DNA from: Candidatus Cloacimonadota bacterium
Lineage (GTDB): Bacteria; Cloacimonadota; Cloacimonadia; Cloacimonadales; TCS61
DNA length: 43,989 nucleotides
NCBI GenBank assembly: GCA_030621085.1
Contig: JAUXIJ010000020.1
Span: 1-43,989 of the forward strand
Direction: 5' to 3'
Shown: positions 1 to 10,193 of the stretch, piece after piece
How positions within the stretch are numbered: position 1 is the stretch's first letter
Layout: every line of letters starts with the position of its first letter
Made by a program: the position numbers and the translations under genes
Notes under the pieces: generated by a model
The model's input: the letters and a program-made list of their open reading frames with translations, nothing else
The model's database searches: none
Told to the model about the DNA's origin: nothing

Positions 1-585
1 AATAAAAGGTTTATTTTTACGCAGGCTTTTATTATGAATTCTTCTGGCAATAACTTCTTTACCCGTACCACTTTCACCTTGTATGATAACACTCATATTG
101 GTCGGTGCAATTAGTTCTACCTGATGTAATATATTTGAGATCACGGGGCTGTTTCCCATTACCATTTCCTTTTTATTCTGAAGATTTAATCTTCTTCGTA
201 GGGTTTTTACTTCCTGAGTTAATTTTCGTTTTTCAAGGGCTTTTTCTATAATTATTAATAATTCCTCAGAATCAAACGGTTTTTTCAAATAATCGTATGC
301 TCCTAATTTTATAGATGTAACAACATTTCTTACTCCACTTAATCCGGAAATCATAATTACTATAATATCTTCATTAATTTCTTTCAACTGTTTAAGAATC
401 GATATTCCATCCAAACCAGGAAGTGCAATATCCAATAAGACAATATCGGGTTTACACTGATTGAATTTATTAATAACCTCATTTCCATCTGAAACAAGAT
501 ATGTTTTGTATTTATTATCTTCAAGAAGGGTGGAGATGAGTCGTTGTGTATCTTTATTATCTTCTACAATTAGAACCGAACGCAT
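1..585 (-). CDS. Sigma-54-dependent response regulator, NtrC family (3' part outside window)
   Basis: Reading from the ATG at 585 towards base 1 gives 195 open codons that run off the window. The N-terminus is a receiver domain (RSVLIVEDN acidic pocket, phospho-acceptor D52 in VLLDIALPG, K near residue 102 in the YLKKPF motif). A linker then leads into the start of an AAA+ sigma-54 activator domain with Walker A GESGTGKE. A DNA-binding C-terminus is expected beyond the edge but cannot be seen. Members of this family are phosphorylated by a sensor kinase and activate sigma-54 promoters; no partner kinase is visible here. The start is supported by a GGAAGGA-type ribosome site 8 bases upstream. 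Confidence 0.93.
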   Translation of the reverse strand, partial: MRSVLIVEDNKDTQRLISTLLEDNKYKTYLVSDGNEVINKFNQCKPDIVLLDIALPGLDGISILKQLKEINEDIIVIMISGLSGVRNVVTSIKLGAYDYLKKPFDSEELLIIIEKALEKRKLTQEVKTLRRRLNLQNKKEMVMGNSPVISNILHQVELIAPTNMSVIIQGESGTGKEVIARRIHNKSLRKNKPFI

Positions 586-674
586 AACGATTCCTTCCTA
601 CTTTTTTTATTGACGGGTACAAACGAAGTAAAAATCACTTTATTCAATAATGATGTCAATAATAAAAAAGTCGC

Positions 675-712
675 AAAAAAAAGACGGCTTCCAATAATAT
701 GAAAACCGCCTT
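675..712 (-). terminator. Intrinsic terminator after the first C1A peptidase
   Basis: Read on the minus strand, a stem AAGGCGG pairs with CCGTCTT (one G-T pair) around a long loop and is followed by eight U residues. It sits about 20 bases beyond the stop codon of the peptidase gene at 734. Confidence 0.7.
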
Positions 713-733
713 ATTATTAATGCTAATGTTAAC

Positions 734-2890
734 TTATTTAAGTAATACCATCTTCTTGGTAGAAGTATATCTGCCGCTATTCCCTTCCGACACCATTTTA
801 TAGAAATAAATCCCACTGGGAACGATTTTACCGTTTTTATCTATTCCGTTCCAAATGACATTATAAGCTCCGGCATCCTTTTTCCCATTGATAAGGGTTC
901 TGATCTTTTCGCCTTTCAGGTTGAAAATAGTTATGCCTACATTGGCTGTTTCTTTCAGGTTAAAGCTGATAGTTGTTTCGGGATTAAATGGATTTGGATA
1001 GTTACCTGTAAGTTCTGTTCTGGCAGGAATTGGAATGTTATCAGAACCAACAACTTCAACTTCAGCATCAACTGAAGGATCAGATTCCCATCCACCATCA
1101 TATATTGCTGTAATATTATAGATATAAGTTCCACTGGGAAGATTCGGATCGGGATAGTTTGTACCGGTAATACCTGTTGCTACTTCTACGCCATTTCTAT
1201 ATACACTGAAGCTAACAAAGTCTCTGCCACTTCTAATCGGATCCCAGGATACAAATACCATCGGATAGTTAAAGACTGCAACCGGGTTCTGTGGAATCGG
1301 AAGTACGATTTCTGCACTTACTGTATCGGAAGGATCTGATTCTCCTTCGTCATAAACTGCTATCACATAATATGAATACTCTCCGGCATCGAGGGCTTCA
1401 TCAACATAATAAGTAGTTGGAACAGGTATATTACTAACTTCGGCGATAAGTACGCCATCACGATAAACATCATAGCTCAAAAGTTCCCTGTCTCCCGGAC
1501 TCCAGGTGAGTGAAACACTGTTTATCTCGATAACATCAGCTTGCAGGTTTTGCGGTGGATTAATTCCTCCTGAGCCGTCTATGGAAAGCGCTTTTATGCA
1601 GAAATTTCCTGTGTTTTGAAACCCGGAAGGATCGTCATAATCGTAGAAATCGAGCCAGTCTGTTCCACTTTTGTAATAGCTTTCTTCAGGATTGGAAGAA
1701 GACTCTACTATTGTACGGTAAGAAGCACCAAGCAGTACTGGGATGTCAGAAGTTCTGTCGTAAGGATGACCTCCATCGGAAAGAGATAAATAAACATAGA
1801 AGTCTTCTCCCTCTGTCAACGATACGCTTGTGGTCAGATCTACAGTATGAAGTCCGGCATGATCATAATCACCGGAAACCGTAGAAAGCTCGTTTGTAAG
1901 GTCAGTCCCATCAAAATCATCGTATATTTTTATTATGTAGTCTACGTTATCAACAGCAGTGAAGAAATTCACAGCTTCGATCATTTGAGCTCCGGTGGCT
2001 TCAAAAGCATTGAAAGCTTCCGTAGCTATTGCCAATGTGTCGCGCCATCCATGATAATCGTGATAATAAACATTGTCGTATGCCATTGGTTCTACGTCTT
2101 GGAAGGAGATTGCACCCATTTCAATATTGCGGCATGAATGTTTATCGTAATAGGAAATCCAGAAATAACCACTTAAACCCCAACCTGAACCCCAGCTGTT
2201 TCTTGCTATCCAAGCTCCGGGTAATGGTGCTTGCGTTACATGATCATCATCCCAGCCTATAATTGATACTGCGTGGTTTGGGTCATCCGGGTTGGTTGGT
2301 GGTTGATAATGATTGTAATTCCAAATAAATGATCCGCTATAACATATACAAGTTCCCAAAATCCCATTATCTATTATTGTTTGCTTAATCACATCTATAT
2401 TCGAAAGATCGTCTTCCAGTTTATACCATTCCACATCCCTGGGATAGAAATAGTGGTAACTCGGTAGCCACCTATTGGGAGGTGAGGTAATATTGTTGTA
2501 GGGTGCATCTATTTCGCGAACTGCGCCCTCTCCGCGAGAAAGGTAAGCAGTAGTTACACGATAGTCGCCTCCCTGATGAACTTGCAAACCACCACCGGTG
2601 GGTGGATTTGTGTCGTCGTTGTTGTGTTGATTAAACCCGTTCCACCAATCCAGGTGTGCTTCCGCAAGATTTGGTTCACCAGTTTCTCCAGCAGCAATCC
2701 AGGCACCGGTTATCATTAGGTTTCCTTCCATAGAAGCATAGGCACCAAAAGTCCAGCAGGTGCCATAGGGACCTTGATTCCTAACATCGGGAACATAATT
2801 CTCACCATTCACGTTTCGCAGATCATATGTGTCTGCCATGAGTAGTAATGACGTGATTAATAATAAAACAACAAATAAATTTTTCAACAT
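734..2890 (-). CDS. Secreted papain-family (C1A) cysteine peptidase with FlgD-like sorting domain
   Basis: This 718-residue secreted protease starts with a signal peptide (about 1-19). The papain-like domain follows almost at once: oxyanion Gln39, catalytic Cys45 (GTCWTFGA), His206 (NHAVSIIGW) and Asn231 (RNSWGSGWG). There is no room for a normal inhibitory pro-region. After it come a lectin-like beta domain (about 270-430), two fibronectin III-like modules (about 445-630) and a C-terminal domain with YPNPFNPETT and a KKMVLLK tail, the sorting signal type of FCB-group bacteria. It is probably exported and fixed to or released from the cell surface to digest protein. The start has GGAGG five bases upstream. 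The peptidase at 39543 is a paralogue with the same front half and a different rear half. Confidence 0.9.
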   Translation of the reverse strand: MLKNLFVVLLLITSLLLMADTYDLRNVNGENYVPDVRNQGPYGTCWTFGAYASMEGNLMITGAWIAAGETGEPNLAEAHLDWWNGFNQHNNDDTNPPTGGGLQVHQGGDYRVTTAYLSRGEGAVREIDAPYNNITSPPNRWLPSYHYFYPRDVEWYKLEDDLSNIDVIKQTIIDNGILGTCICYSGSFIWNYNHYQPPTNPDDPNHAVSIIGWDDDHVTQAPLPGAWIARNSWGSGWGLSGYFWISYYDKHSCRNIEMGAISFQDVEPMAYDNVYYHDYHGWRDTLAIATEAFNAFEATGAQMIEAVNFFTAVDNVDYIIKIYDDFDGTDLTNELSTVSGDYDHAGLHTVDLTTSVSLTEGEDFYVYLSLSDGGHPYDRTSDIPVLLGASYRTIVESSSNPEESYYKSGTDWLDFYDYDDPSGFQNTGNFCIKALSIDGSGGINPPQNLQADVIEINSVSLTWSPGDRELLSYDVYRDGVLIAEVSNIPVPTTYYVDEALDAGEYSYYVIAVYDEGESDPSDTVSAEIVLPIPQNPVAVFNYPMVFVSWDPIRSGRDFVSFSVYRNGVEVATGITGTNYPDPNLPSGTYIYNITAIYDGGWESDPSVDAEVEVVGSDNIPIPARTELTGNYPNPFNPETTISFNLKETANVGITIFNLKGEKIRTLINGKKDAGAYNVIWNGIDKNGKIVPSGIYFYKMVSEGNSGRYTSTKKMVLLK

Positions 2891-2986
2891 TTAATCCTCC
2901 ATATTTTTTATTAACATTTTATAATATGCAATAAACATTCCAAGAAAACCATCTGGTAGATAAAATTGGATGAGTACAAAAATTGT

Positions 2987-3024
2987 CAAAAAATAAAAAA
3001 AGGGAAGCCATAATGGCTTCCCTT
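2987..3024 (-). terminator. Intrinsic terminator after the TonB-dependent receptor
   Basis: A perfect 10-base stem (AAGGGAAGCC with GGCTTCCCTT, loop ATAAT) at 3000-3024 is followed on the minus strand by a U-rich tract. It lies 21 bases past the receptor stop codon. Confidence 0.9.
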
Positions 3025-3045
3025 ATAATCAACTCTGATGTGCTT

Positions 3046-5778
3046 TTAGAAAGTTAAAGAAATTCCTGCATTAAATGTTCTTGGAAGTCCAAAGTAAACT
3101 TCTGCAGAACTACCAGAATGAGGATAATGTGGGGGTGAACCCCAATCAGCCCAAGCATTGTAAGAACTATTATCGGTTGCATCTTGAACATACATATCAT
3201 CCAACAGATTGAATATATGAACAAAAGCTTCCATTTTAAGTCCTATTAATCTTGTAGGAAGTACATAACCTATGTGTAGATCTACAACGCCATATGCCGG
3301 GATTTCCCAACTTTCATCTGTGTCATTTGGATCTTGACGGCTGAAAGGATCAAACGTTGCATAGAAATCACTGTAGTATTTATAGGATACGTTAGTTTTC
3401 AAACCTTCAACAGGAAATAATGTCGTGCCAAAAGCAAGTTGTGTTTGGGGAGCATCACCAACTTTCAGGTCTTTAACATATATATCAAGAGTATCTTCAT
3501 CACCAGGAGCACCTTCATATCTAACATCTAATAAATCGTTTAAGTATTTCCAATCACCTTTTGAGAATGATACATCAAATTTAACCAATGGAATAGGTTG
3601 TGAATGAATTTCAAATTCAACACCCATATGTCTGGAATCAATACCGCTTACAAAGATCTTTATTTCATCATCTAAATCTGGTATATATTGTGCAAAACTC
3701 TTTGATTGATCATCCCAATTCGTAAAGTAGAAACCGCCTTTAACATTCATCAATCCGTCCATACCAACAAAATTAAATCCAGTTTCAACAGCAGTAAATT
3801 TTTCATTTGTTGGATCTTCAATTAGTTCTCCGGTCCAGTCATTAATTACTTCATCAAATATGGGGCATTTTGAAACATAGCCGGCATTTCCAAACATCCC
3901 AAAATTATTAGTCAAGCGATAACTTACACCACCTTTACCCTGATAGCCAAGAATCCCATCCGTTTCTGTAAATAGTTCTTCACCTGTTCCATCATCAGTA
4001 AAGTAGTCTGTATATGAATACTTAACGCTGGAAAGTCCAAACATGCCATGTGTATTCAATTTTCCTGCTGAATATTCACCTTGAACATATCCACCGAACC
4101 AATCTACAGTATTGATGTTGTAGTAATCAATTTTATCACCTAGTTCCCTGTTTACTTCGTCACCTACCCAAAAATCACTCACTGGATTATCGTCATCGTC
4201 AAGATCAGTAAAATATTGACCTCCTAATAAGTCCCGAACTTCTCTGTAGTGGTCAATTTCTGCAGTTCTCCAATCAAGCCCAAATGAAGATTTGAACGTT
4301 TCGGAAATTTGATAATACGCTTTGGAAATTGCCCCGATCGTCCATTGAGTATTTACACTATTACGAAGAATACCGGATGAACCCGTACTTAATGTATCAT
4401 TTTCTGCAATTGTTGAATTCCAGTCAATAACTCTTGACGGACCGGAATAATCCCAATTCATACTGCCATAATAACCAGTTCCACCACCTTTTCCTCCTGA
4501 AAAGTAAACAATGGAATAGATATCTAACTGTTCATTTAATTTTGTAAACCAGTTTAAATTTATTTGCGGTTTATGATAGTAATTTTCACTTTCGTTGAGA
4601 AAAGTTGGAGAGTATCTATTATGTATTTCACCATCCCACCATTGTTTTCCTTTATAATCAGAGCTTACAACGTTCCAGTTTTCATTGTAGAATATTCCGT
4701 CTTCAGATTCAGGAAAATCGTCAAAATAGTCAGCCAGATCACTATCAGGTACACCTGAATTGTCTTCGGCATATTCATGACTAAATGCTGCCATATTCTG
4801 CGCATACCTCATCTGACCATGTCTTTGAGGTGCACCAGCGGCATAGAATTCAAGACGATTCTTTTCATTGATATTATAGCTTGAAGCAAGATAATATGAC
4901 CAGGCATCTGTCCATGTTGCATCAATTACACCATCACCAGTCTTACGAGTAACATTAAAACTGAAGGCATATTTGTCATTAACCAAACCAGAATTTGCTA
5001 CCAGAGTGTTCTTTTTAAATCCTCCAGAACCATATTCTTGTTTAAATAAAACACCCTTGTTCATTTGGGTTGGGTCGGTTATCATATTCATAGTTCCGCC
5101 AATAGAAGGAACAGCAAGGTTAATTGCACTCAATCCTCTTTGAACCTGGATAGAGGATGTGGCATCTCCAAGACCATCCCAGTTTGACCAGTAAACCCAG
5201 CCATTTTCCATATCATTGATAGGAACACCATTGATCATTACAGCAACATTTCTTTGATTAAATCCACGGATATTTAAACGAGCATCCCCTGCACCACCAC
5301 CTTGACCGGTGGAATAAACACTTGGAGTATTTACTAGAACAAGTGGAATATCACGTGAACCGAGGGACGAAGTAATTTGTTCTTTTTCGACATCTGTAAA
5401 TGCGATAGGAGTTTCAATTTTTGCGCGATCTGAAACAACATTTATACCCTCAATACTAATTGTTTCTACAGCCAAAGCAAATTTAACAACCGCTGTTTCA
5501 CCTTCTTTTACTTCGACTTCTTTAGTTTGCTTTCCATAACCCATAAAGCTTACAGTAACAGCTTGCATTCCCACAGGGACATCTTTCAAAATAAAGCTAC
5601 CGTTTTTCCTGGTGTAAGTTCCTGTTTGGGCATCACCCAGAAAGACTGCTGCATTTGCCAAAGGGTCTCCCGTCTTTTCGATAGTAACCTGTCCAGCGAT
5701 TGTTCCAGTTTGTGCAAATAATGTTGCTGGAATAATCAATAAAATCGACAAAACTACAACTAAACCGAGTTTTTTCAT
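3046..5778 (-). CDS. TonB-dependent outer-membrane receptor with carboxypeptidase-regulatory-like domain
   Basis: This outer-membrane receptor has 910 residues: a signal peptide ending at FAQ, a carboxypeptidase-regulatory-like domain (about 26-100, TIAGQVTIEKTGDPLANA), a plug domain (about 115-230, with LNIRGFNQRNV and NGVPIND) and a long 22-strand-type barrel rich in aromatic residues, ending in Phe (AGISLTF). The layout matches receptors that import large or bound nutrients using TonB energy. The ligand cannot be told: there is no SusD-like lipoprotein or TonB system next to it. I use the second ATG (5778) because GGAGG lies six bases before it, whereas the first ATG directly abuts that ribosome site. 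It stands alone between two terminator-bearing regions. Confidence 0.92.
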   Translation of the reverse strand: MKKLGLVVVLSILLIIPATLFAQTGTIAGQVTIEKTGDPLANAAVFLGDAQTGTYTRKNGSFILKDVPVGMQAVTVSFMGYGKQTKEVEVKEGETAVVKFALAVETISIEGINVVSDRAKIETPIAFTDVEKEQITSSLGSRDIPLVLVNTPSVYSTGQGGGAGDARLNIRGFNQRNVAVMINGVPINDMENGWVYWSNWDGLGDATSSIQVQRGLSAINLAVPSIGGTMNMITDPTQMNKGVLFKQEYGSGGFKKNTLVANSGLVNDKYAFSFNVTRKTGDGVIDATWTDAWSYYLASSYNINEKNRLEFYAAGAPQRHGQMRYAQNMAAFSHEYAEDNSGVPDSDLADYFDDFPESEDGIFYNENWNVVSSDYKGKQWWDGEIHNRYSPTFLNESENYYHKPQINLNWFTKLNEQLDIYSIVYFSGGKGGGTGYYGSMNWDYSGPSRVIDWNSTIAENDTLSTGSSGILRNSVNTQWTIGAISKAYYQISETFKSSFGLDWRTAEIDHYREVRDLLGGQYFTDLDDDDNPVSDFWVGDEVNRELGDKIDYYNINTVDWFGGYVQGEYSAGKLNTHGMFGLSSVKYSYTDYFTDDGTGEELFTETDGILGYQGKGGVSYRLTNNFGMFGNAGYVSKCPIFDEVINDWTGELIEDPTNEKFTAVETGFNFVGMDGLMNVKGGFYFTNWDDQSKSFAQYIPDLDDEIKIFVSGIDSRHMGVEFEIHSQPIPLVKFDVSFSKGDWKYLNDLLDVRYEGAPGDEDTLDIYVKDLKVGDAPQTQLAFGTTLFPVEGLKTNVSYKYYSDFYATFDPFSRQDPNDTDESWEIPAYGVVDLHIGYVLPTRLIGLKMEAFVHIFNLLDDMYVQDATDNSSYNAWADWGSPPHYPHSGSSAEVYFGLPRTFNAGISLTF

Positions 5779-6005
5779 ACTCATCCTCCTTTTTTATTGT
5801 TAAAACTTAAAAAAACTAAACGGAATTTGTTATTATTGCCTTTCATTGTCAAGATTAAAATCAATTTATTAGTATTTTCTAAAAGAAGATATTAATTCGA
5901 CTTTTTAAGTAATTGAATATTTTAATGTTTTTTTAATATTATATCCCTAAAATTCATCTTTCGATATGTAACTTGTAAAAACGTAATCTGTTTTGGAATA
6001 GAACC

Positions 6006-6785
6006 TTAATAGCTCTTCAAGTGCTCTAACCGTTTTTTCTCTTTTTCTTCCTCAGGAATTCTTCTAGTGCCGCCATAAAGGCTTTTTTCCCATTCGCCAT
6101 ACATGGAATTTGGCAAAATTACAAACCGTTTTCCAAACTCTGCTTTCAAGCTGTCTGCCCAGTTGAAACGTTCTTCAATGTTTTTCTTTCTGAAGATATC
6201 ATCAAAATCTATCAGGTTATCTCCAATCAGTAATACGATCTCATAATTTTCCGCCACCATATTACGGCGAATTCCTTTGTCGGAAGATTTATCTCTGAGC
6301 AGTATATGTTCTTCATCAGCTTGTGGAAATCTTAGTTTCTGTAAATTTTTCAGCGTTCCATCCATATGCCGTAAAGAGCGATTTGAAATATAAAATATTT
6401 CTACGTTATTTTCATGAGCATATTGCAGAAATTCCAGTGCTCCCGGAACTGGTTCACCGATAGCCAGATTTACCCAGTTATCAAAATCCTGATTACTCCC
6501 AATTCCATATTTAATTATTTTCCCCTCGTAAAGTGAATTATCCAGAACGGTTTCATCAATATCAACAATGACCGCTCTCTTCTTTTCACGGGATATTTTC
6601 AATTCTTCTTCCAGGCGAAGTTTAGCAATATTATACGCCTGATAAGCAAGAGCCCTGTATTCCGCCGAAGTTTGGTGCCAGAGCGTTGCCATCAGGAGCG
6701 CTCTGTGGGTGGACTGAATTTCTCCACAAAGCTGACCCGAAAATACAATAAGGAAAAGTAAAATTATTAATATTGTTTTTTTCAT
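6006..6785 (-). CDS. Periplasmic HAD acid phosphatase, 5'-nucleotidase e(P4)-like
   Basis: This 259-residue phosphatase has a signal peptide (MKKTILIILLFLIVFSG) and a HAD fold of the class B/e(P4) type: motif I DIDETVLDN, motif II FYISNRS, a conserved Lys in RDKSSDKG, and motif IV GDNLIDF. Such enzymes remove phosphate from nucleotides or other monoesters outside the inner membrane. A Cys follows the hydrophobic segment (GQLCGE), but the preceding residues are not a proper lipobox, so lipoprotein anchoring is doubtful. The start at 6785 has GGAGA a few bases upstream and lies 13 bases past the stop of the deoxynucleoside kinase gene, so the two are probably one operon; the pairing suggests nucleoside salvage. 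Confidence 0.88.
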   Translation of the reverse strand: MKKTILIILLFLIVFSGQLCGEIQSTHRALLMATLWHQTSAEYRALAYQAYNIAKLRLEEELKISREKKRAVIVDIDETVLDNSLYEGKIIKYGIGSNQDFDNWVNLAIGEPVPGALEFLQYAHENNVEIFYISNRSLRHMDGTLKNLQKLRFPQADEEHILLRDKSSDKGIRRNMVAENYEIVLLIGDNLIDFDDIFRKKNIEERFNWADSLKAEFGKRFVILPNSMYGEWEKSLYGGTRRIPEEEKEKKRLEHLKSY

Positions 6786-6798
6786 TATATTCTCCAAA

Positions 6799-8208
6799 TT
6801 ATTCCATATCGTTAGACAGTAAATTATAGATACCGTCGAGAATGTAACCGACATGAATCCTGTTTGTAAAATCTATTGTCTCCACATTAATTTCCATCAC
6901 TTTTCCTTTGTGAAATCCAAAGCGGAAAACATCGTTGGAGTAAGTTTTGTACCAGTGATTTAATGCTTCTATTTCGCTTTTGCTCCAACCACCTTCGATC
7001 TCCATTTCACGACCACGCTGTTGAATCCTGTTCCAGGCTAAATCTGCTCTACCTTTAAGAATGATCAGAAGATCGGGAGAAGGAATTTCATTGCACACTG
7101 CTTTAAACTTTACTGTTAAATTATCCAATTCATCTGCAGTAAGGTAGCCGTCGTGATGAAATTGATAGCAAAAGATCAGCAGATCTTCCGGCAAGGAACG
7201 ATCCATTACATAGCTTGCTTTTCCTGAGGTACCTTTTATTTGCAGTTTTTTTCGCATTTTTAGAAAGTGCATTTGCAGATCATAACAATAGGTAGCTTTA
7301 TCTGCCAGGAATTTTTCCAATAGTGGATTTTTTTCGGGATTCTCATAAAGACCATTTATTTTCAGGCTTCTCTGCATAATAGCAGCCAGAGTGGTTTTTC
7401 CTAATCCTACATTACCGGCAATAGCTATCAACCTGGGATTTTCATTCAGGTATTTTTCCAGTTTACTCTCTGCATCGATGGCTTTGAGTGTGGCTGCTGT
7501 TTCAGGCAGAGTAACCCACTTGCTGATACCGGGCGTGGTTACACGCAGATCCAGGTTCCTGATTTCATCAGTAATTTTTTGAATCGTATTCTTTAAGTAT
7601 TCTTCCAGGGGGGTATCGACGTTAGCATCGATCATTAGCACAGGACAGGTCACATGGCGTTTGATAAATTGCTCATACAATTCGTTCAACTGTTGAAGAT
7701 AATTTGCCGGAATAGAAGCTTCGCTTTCGCGTCCTCTTTCTTTTATTCGCTGAATAAGAGTTGGAACTTCTGCTTTCAAATACACTATCAGATCCGGTTC
7801 GGGAATTTTAGAGGTCATCAGGTTGTAGTTGCGCTGATATGCCAGGAATTCTTCTTCCGTCATGTTTCCTAATATCTTTTGAGCCATACCAAATATATGA
7901 TAATCTTCCGGCAGGGTTCTATCTTCCAAGATGATCCCTTTGCATCCTTCTATCATCCGCTGACGATCCAGCCTGCCATTAAAGAATTCGATCTGTGCCA
8001 TAAAAGCATTACCCACTGGATCTTCATAAAATGCGTCCAAAACTTTGGGATTGAATTTTTCCTGGAAAGCAAATACTTTTTCTTCTCCGCTTCTGTTTGG
8101 AATGGTAGATAATAGCATTTCATTCAACGGTTTTTGGCTGGCAGCTTCCACCAAGGTAGATTTTCCAACACCTATATTTCCTACAATCCCAATTCTAAGG
8201 TGTTCCAT
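6799..8208 (-). CDS. Double deoxynucleoside kinase (two kinase domains in one chain)
   Basis: This 469-residue protein holds two complete deoxynucleoside kinase domains. Domain 1 (about 4-215) has P-loop GNIGVGKS (10-17), EDR (95-97) and a lid RIKERGR (154-160). Domain 2 (about 258-469) repeats this with GNVGLGKT (265-272), MDRS (335-338) and RIQQRGR (394-400). Both halves therefore keep the residues for ATP binding and phosphate transfer. The family phosphorylates deoxynucleosides for dNTP salvage and usually has one domain of about 200-230 residues acting as a dimer. The two halves are clearly diverged, so they may prefer different bases. It lies upstream of a nucleotidase-like phosphatase. 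Specificity cannot be read from sequence. Confidence 0.88.
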   Translation of the reverse strand: MEHLRIGIVGNIGVGKSTLVEAASQKPLNEMLLSTIPNRSGEEKVFAFQEKFNPKVLDAFYEDPVGNAFMAQIEFFNGRLDRQRMIEGCKGIILEDRTLPEDYHIFGMAQKILGNMTEEEFLAYQRNYNLMTSKIPEPDLIVYLKAEVPTLIQRIKERGRESEASIPANYLQQLNELYEQFIKRHVTCPVLMIDANVDTPLEEYLKNTIQKITDEIRNLDLRVTTPGISKWVTLPETAATLKAIDAESKLEKYLNENPRLIAIAGNVGLGKTTLAAIMQRSLKINGLYENPEKNPLLEKFLADKATYCYDLQMHFLKMRKKLQIKGTSGKASYVMDRSLPEDLLIFCYQFHHDGYLTADELDNLTVKFKAVCNEIPSPDLLIILKGRADLAWNRIQQRGREMEIEGGWSKSEIEALNHWYKTYSNDVFRFGFHKGKVMEINVETIDFTNRIHVGYILDGIYNLLSNDME

Positions 8209-8265
8209 GTGACCTTTCCTTTATTGAGTTGAAATAAAGATTATCAAGAAAAGTATACATCTATT

Positions 8266-9075
8266 TTATTCGAACAATCTGAATTCATCAAGTTTTTGAT
8301 AATACCTTTCTACCAATACGTAAGATAAGGGGATGGAATAAAGCAGACCCAAGCCAGCTAAAGCAGCACCCAATACGTTTATGCCGGCAATTTGCAAAAC
8401 CAGGAAGAACTGCTGCCAGCGTGTTTCCATACTGGCTTTATAACAAAGCACAACTGCCTGAAAAGCATTCACATTTTTTCTGGCTATCAAAATGGGAGAT
8501 GGTAACATTATAGTAATCCAATACAACACCAGGATAAACCTGACAGGATGCAGGATGGGATCGATAGAAATTCCCAGTAAATACCCTGCACAAAGCACCT
8601 TGAGAATAAAGAAGAAAAGAATATAAACCAGCGTGAGCAGGAAATATTTTGGATAATTTTTTAAACCTTTAAAATAAGCTTTCACTGAAAATGGGTTTTC
8701 TATGAATTTTCCTTTCATGCCAAATGGTATAAGAGCAAACGGAATTATTACCAGGAAAATCATGTTGGAAAGCAGATAATGATCGATATTGACAGTTTCC
8801 GCGAATATTTTACCAAAGATGGCTTCCAACGCAATGAGTAGATATGATGTAAGAATAATGAATATGGCAAACGGATAGAATTTCGATTTTACTTTCTTGA
8901 ACTGCATCCAGATTTCTTTATAGTTCTGTTTAGCAGAAAGAGGACCGGATAAAACACCGGTCGGTTCACCACATTTATCGCAAAATATCTGGTGTTCATC
9001 TAATTTGTTGTTGCATATTCTTTCCACTGTCCTGCCGTTTTTTGTTTTTTCCTTAATTTTACCTCTGCACTTCAT
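8266..9075 (-). CDS. Membrane protein with N-terminal zinc ribbon, unknown function
   Basis: The 269-residue product opens with a Cys-containing stretch (MKCRGKI ... ICNNKL ... FCDKCGEPTG) that fits a degenerate zinc ribbon. It then has about six hydrophobic segments between residues 70 and 255, ending in a short charged tail. It resembles the general class of bacterial zinc-ribbon plus integral membrane proteins, but I do not recognise a named family. An AAGGA ribosome site precedes the ATG. It lies 57 bases upstream of the deoxynucleoside kinase gene on the same strand and could share its transcript. Confidence 0.7.
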   Translation of the reverse strand: MKCRGKIKEKTKNGRTVERICNNKLDEHQIFCDKCGEPTGVLSGPLSAKQNYKEIWMQFKKVKSKFYPFAIFIILTSYLLIALEAIFGKIFAETVNIDHYLLSNMIFLVIIPFALIPFGMKGKFIENPFSVKAYFKGLKNYPKYFLLTLVYILFFFILKVLCAGYLLGISIDPILHPVRFILVLYWITIMLPSPILIARKNVNAFQAVVLCYKASMETRWQQFFLVLQIAGINVLGAALAGLGLLYSIPLSYVLVERYYQKLDEFRLFE

Positions 9076-9168
9076 ATTATCCTTCTTTTATTATAATTTG
9101 GCAGGATTAAAAACAGATTAATCACTTTTTTGTCAAACACTAACTAAAATACTACTGTAATGCTAATA

Positions 9169-10193
9169 TTAATGTCGATCTTTTGTAATGTCTTTGCTCA
9201 GGGCAATGCCCAATTTTAGAAAATTATATTCCATCTTATCCAACTTATTAACGCAGTAAAAAGCGTTTAAACAGATATTTTTAGTAACATTCACACCCAA
9301 CCCACCGCTGTAATAAAAAGAAAACTCGTAGGGATTGGTTAGAAAAGGAGTGGAAATTCCCAGCTCTGTCAAAAGGGAAATGTCTCTATCATTAATAGTA
9401 AGAAGGCAGAAATCCAGGTTACCAAAAAATATATTGGTTTCTAGAGGAATTGTATCATCATATCTTGAACGGTAAATCTCTCTCTCCACTTGGAAAACGG
9501 TTCCTATTCCAACCTTTATACGAGGTAACAGATATTGGGAATAATAAAGAGTAAAGGCAATACCGGTATGGGAACGGTTGTCTATTCCAGGTTCCAGATC
9601 CATTCTGAAAACCGCAAAGGCTCTTTTTTGTGCTGGATGCTTTAACTTACTGGCAGTCGTAAACTCCGGTATTTTAAGCCTGAAGGTAGTTCCCACAGAA
9701 AGAGCTAGAGAAGTAATGGTTTCAGTATCAAGAAAAAAAATCCGATATAAGTTAAATAAGAGGTTTCAAAAAAAAGATTTCGCCATTTAATTCCAGCTTC
9801 TAAGCTACCATTAAACAAATAAGGGGATCCCAATCCCAACTTAACCTTCGCATATAGATGCTTATTAAGATAAGGTTTAACAAAAACATTGTAACCAAAG
9901 ACGGGATGGTACTTCCCATTTTCTTCATATTGACCTTCCGATACTTTGTCAAAGTCGGGGATCAATAATAATTCCATTCCACTTCCCAGTCCCAGAAAAC
10001 CTCTTTTTATCTCTGATTCCAGATTAAATTTATAACCTTTATTGAACTCTTTATAGACATTGCTCTCAAAGCCCTCATGATATATTGCGCCATTCGTTAG
10101 CCAGCCTCCTATAAAATTCAGATCAATGCTCTTTTGGGCAGATAAACAGGTAGTTACAGAGAATAAAATAATTACAAAAATAACACTCTTCAT
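9169..10193 (-). pseudogene. Outer-membrane beta-barrel-like protein split by a frameshift
   Basis: Two open frames on the minus strand make up one protein. The first (10193 to 9705) starts with a signal peptide (MKSVIFVIILFSVTTCLSAQ) and continues with alternating beta strands. The second (readable to 9169) continues the same pattern. They are out of frame at a run of eight A at 9733-9740 (eight T in the coding sense). Adding one T restores a smooth strand, YIGFFFLDTETITSLALSVG, joining the two parts into about 340 residues. The composition fits an outer-membrane barrel or PorV/opacity-type protein; no specific family is recognised. The break could be a pseudogene, a phase-variable tract or an assembly error. 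Confidence 0.7.
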
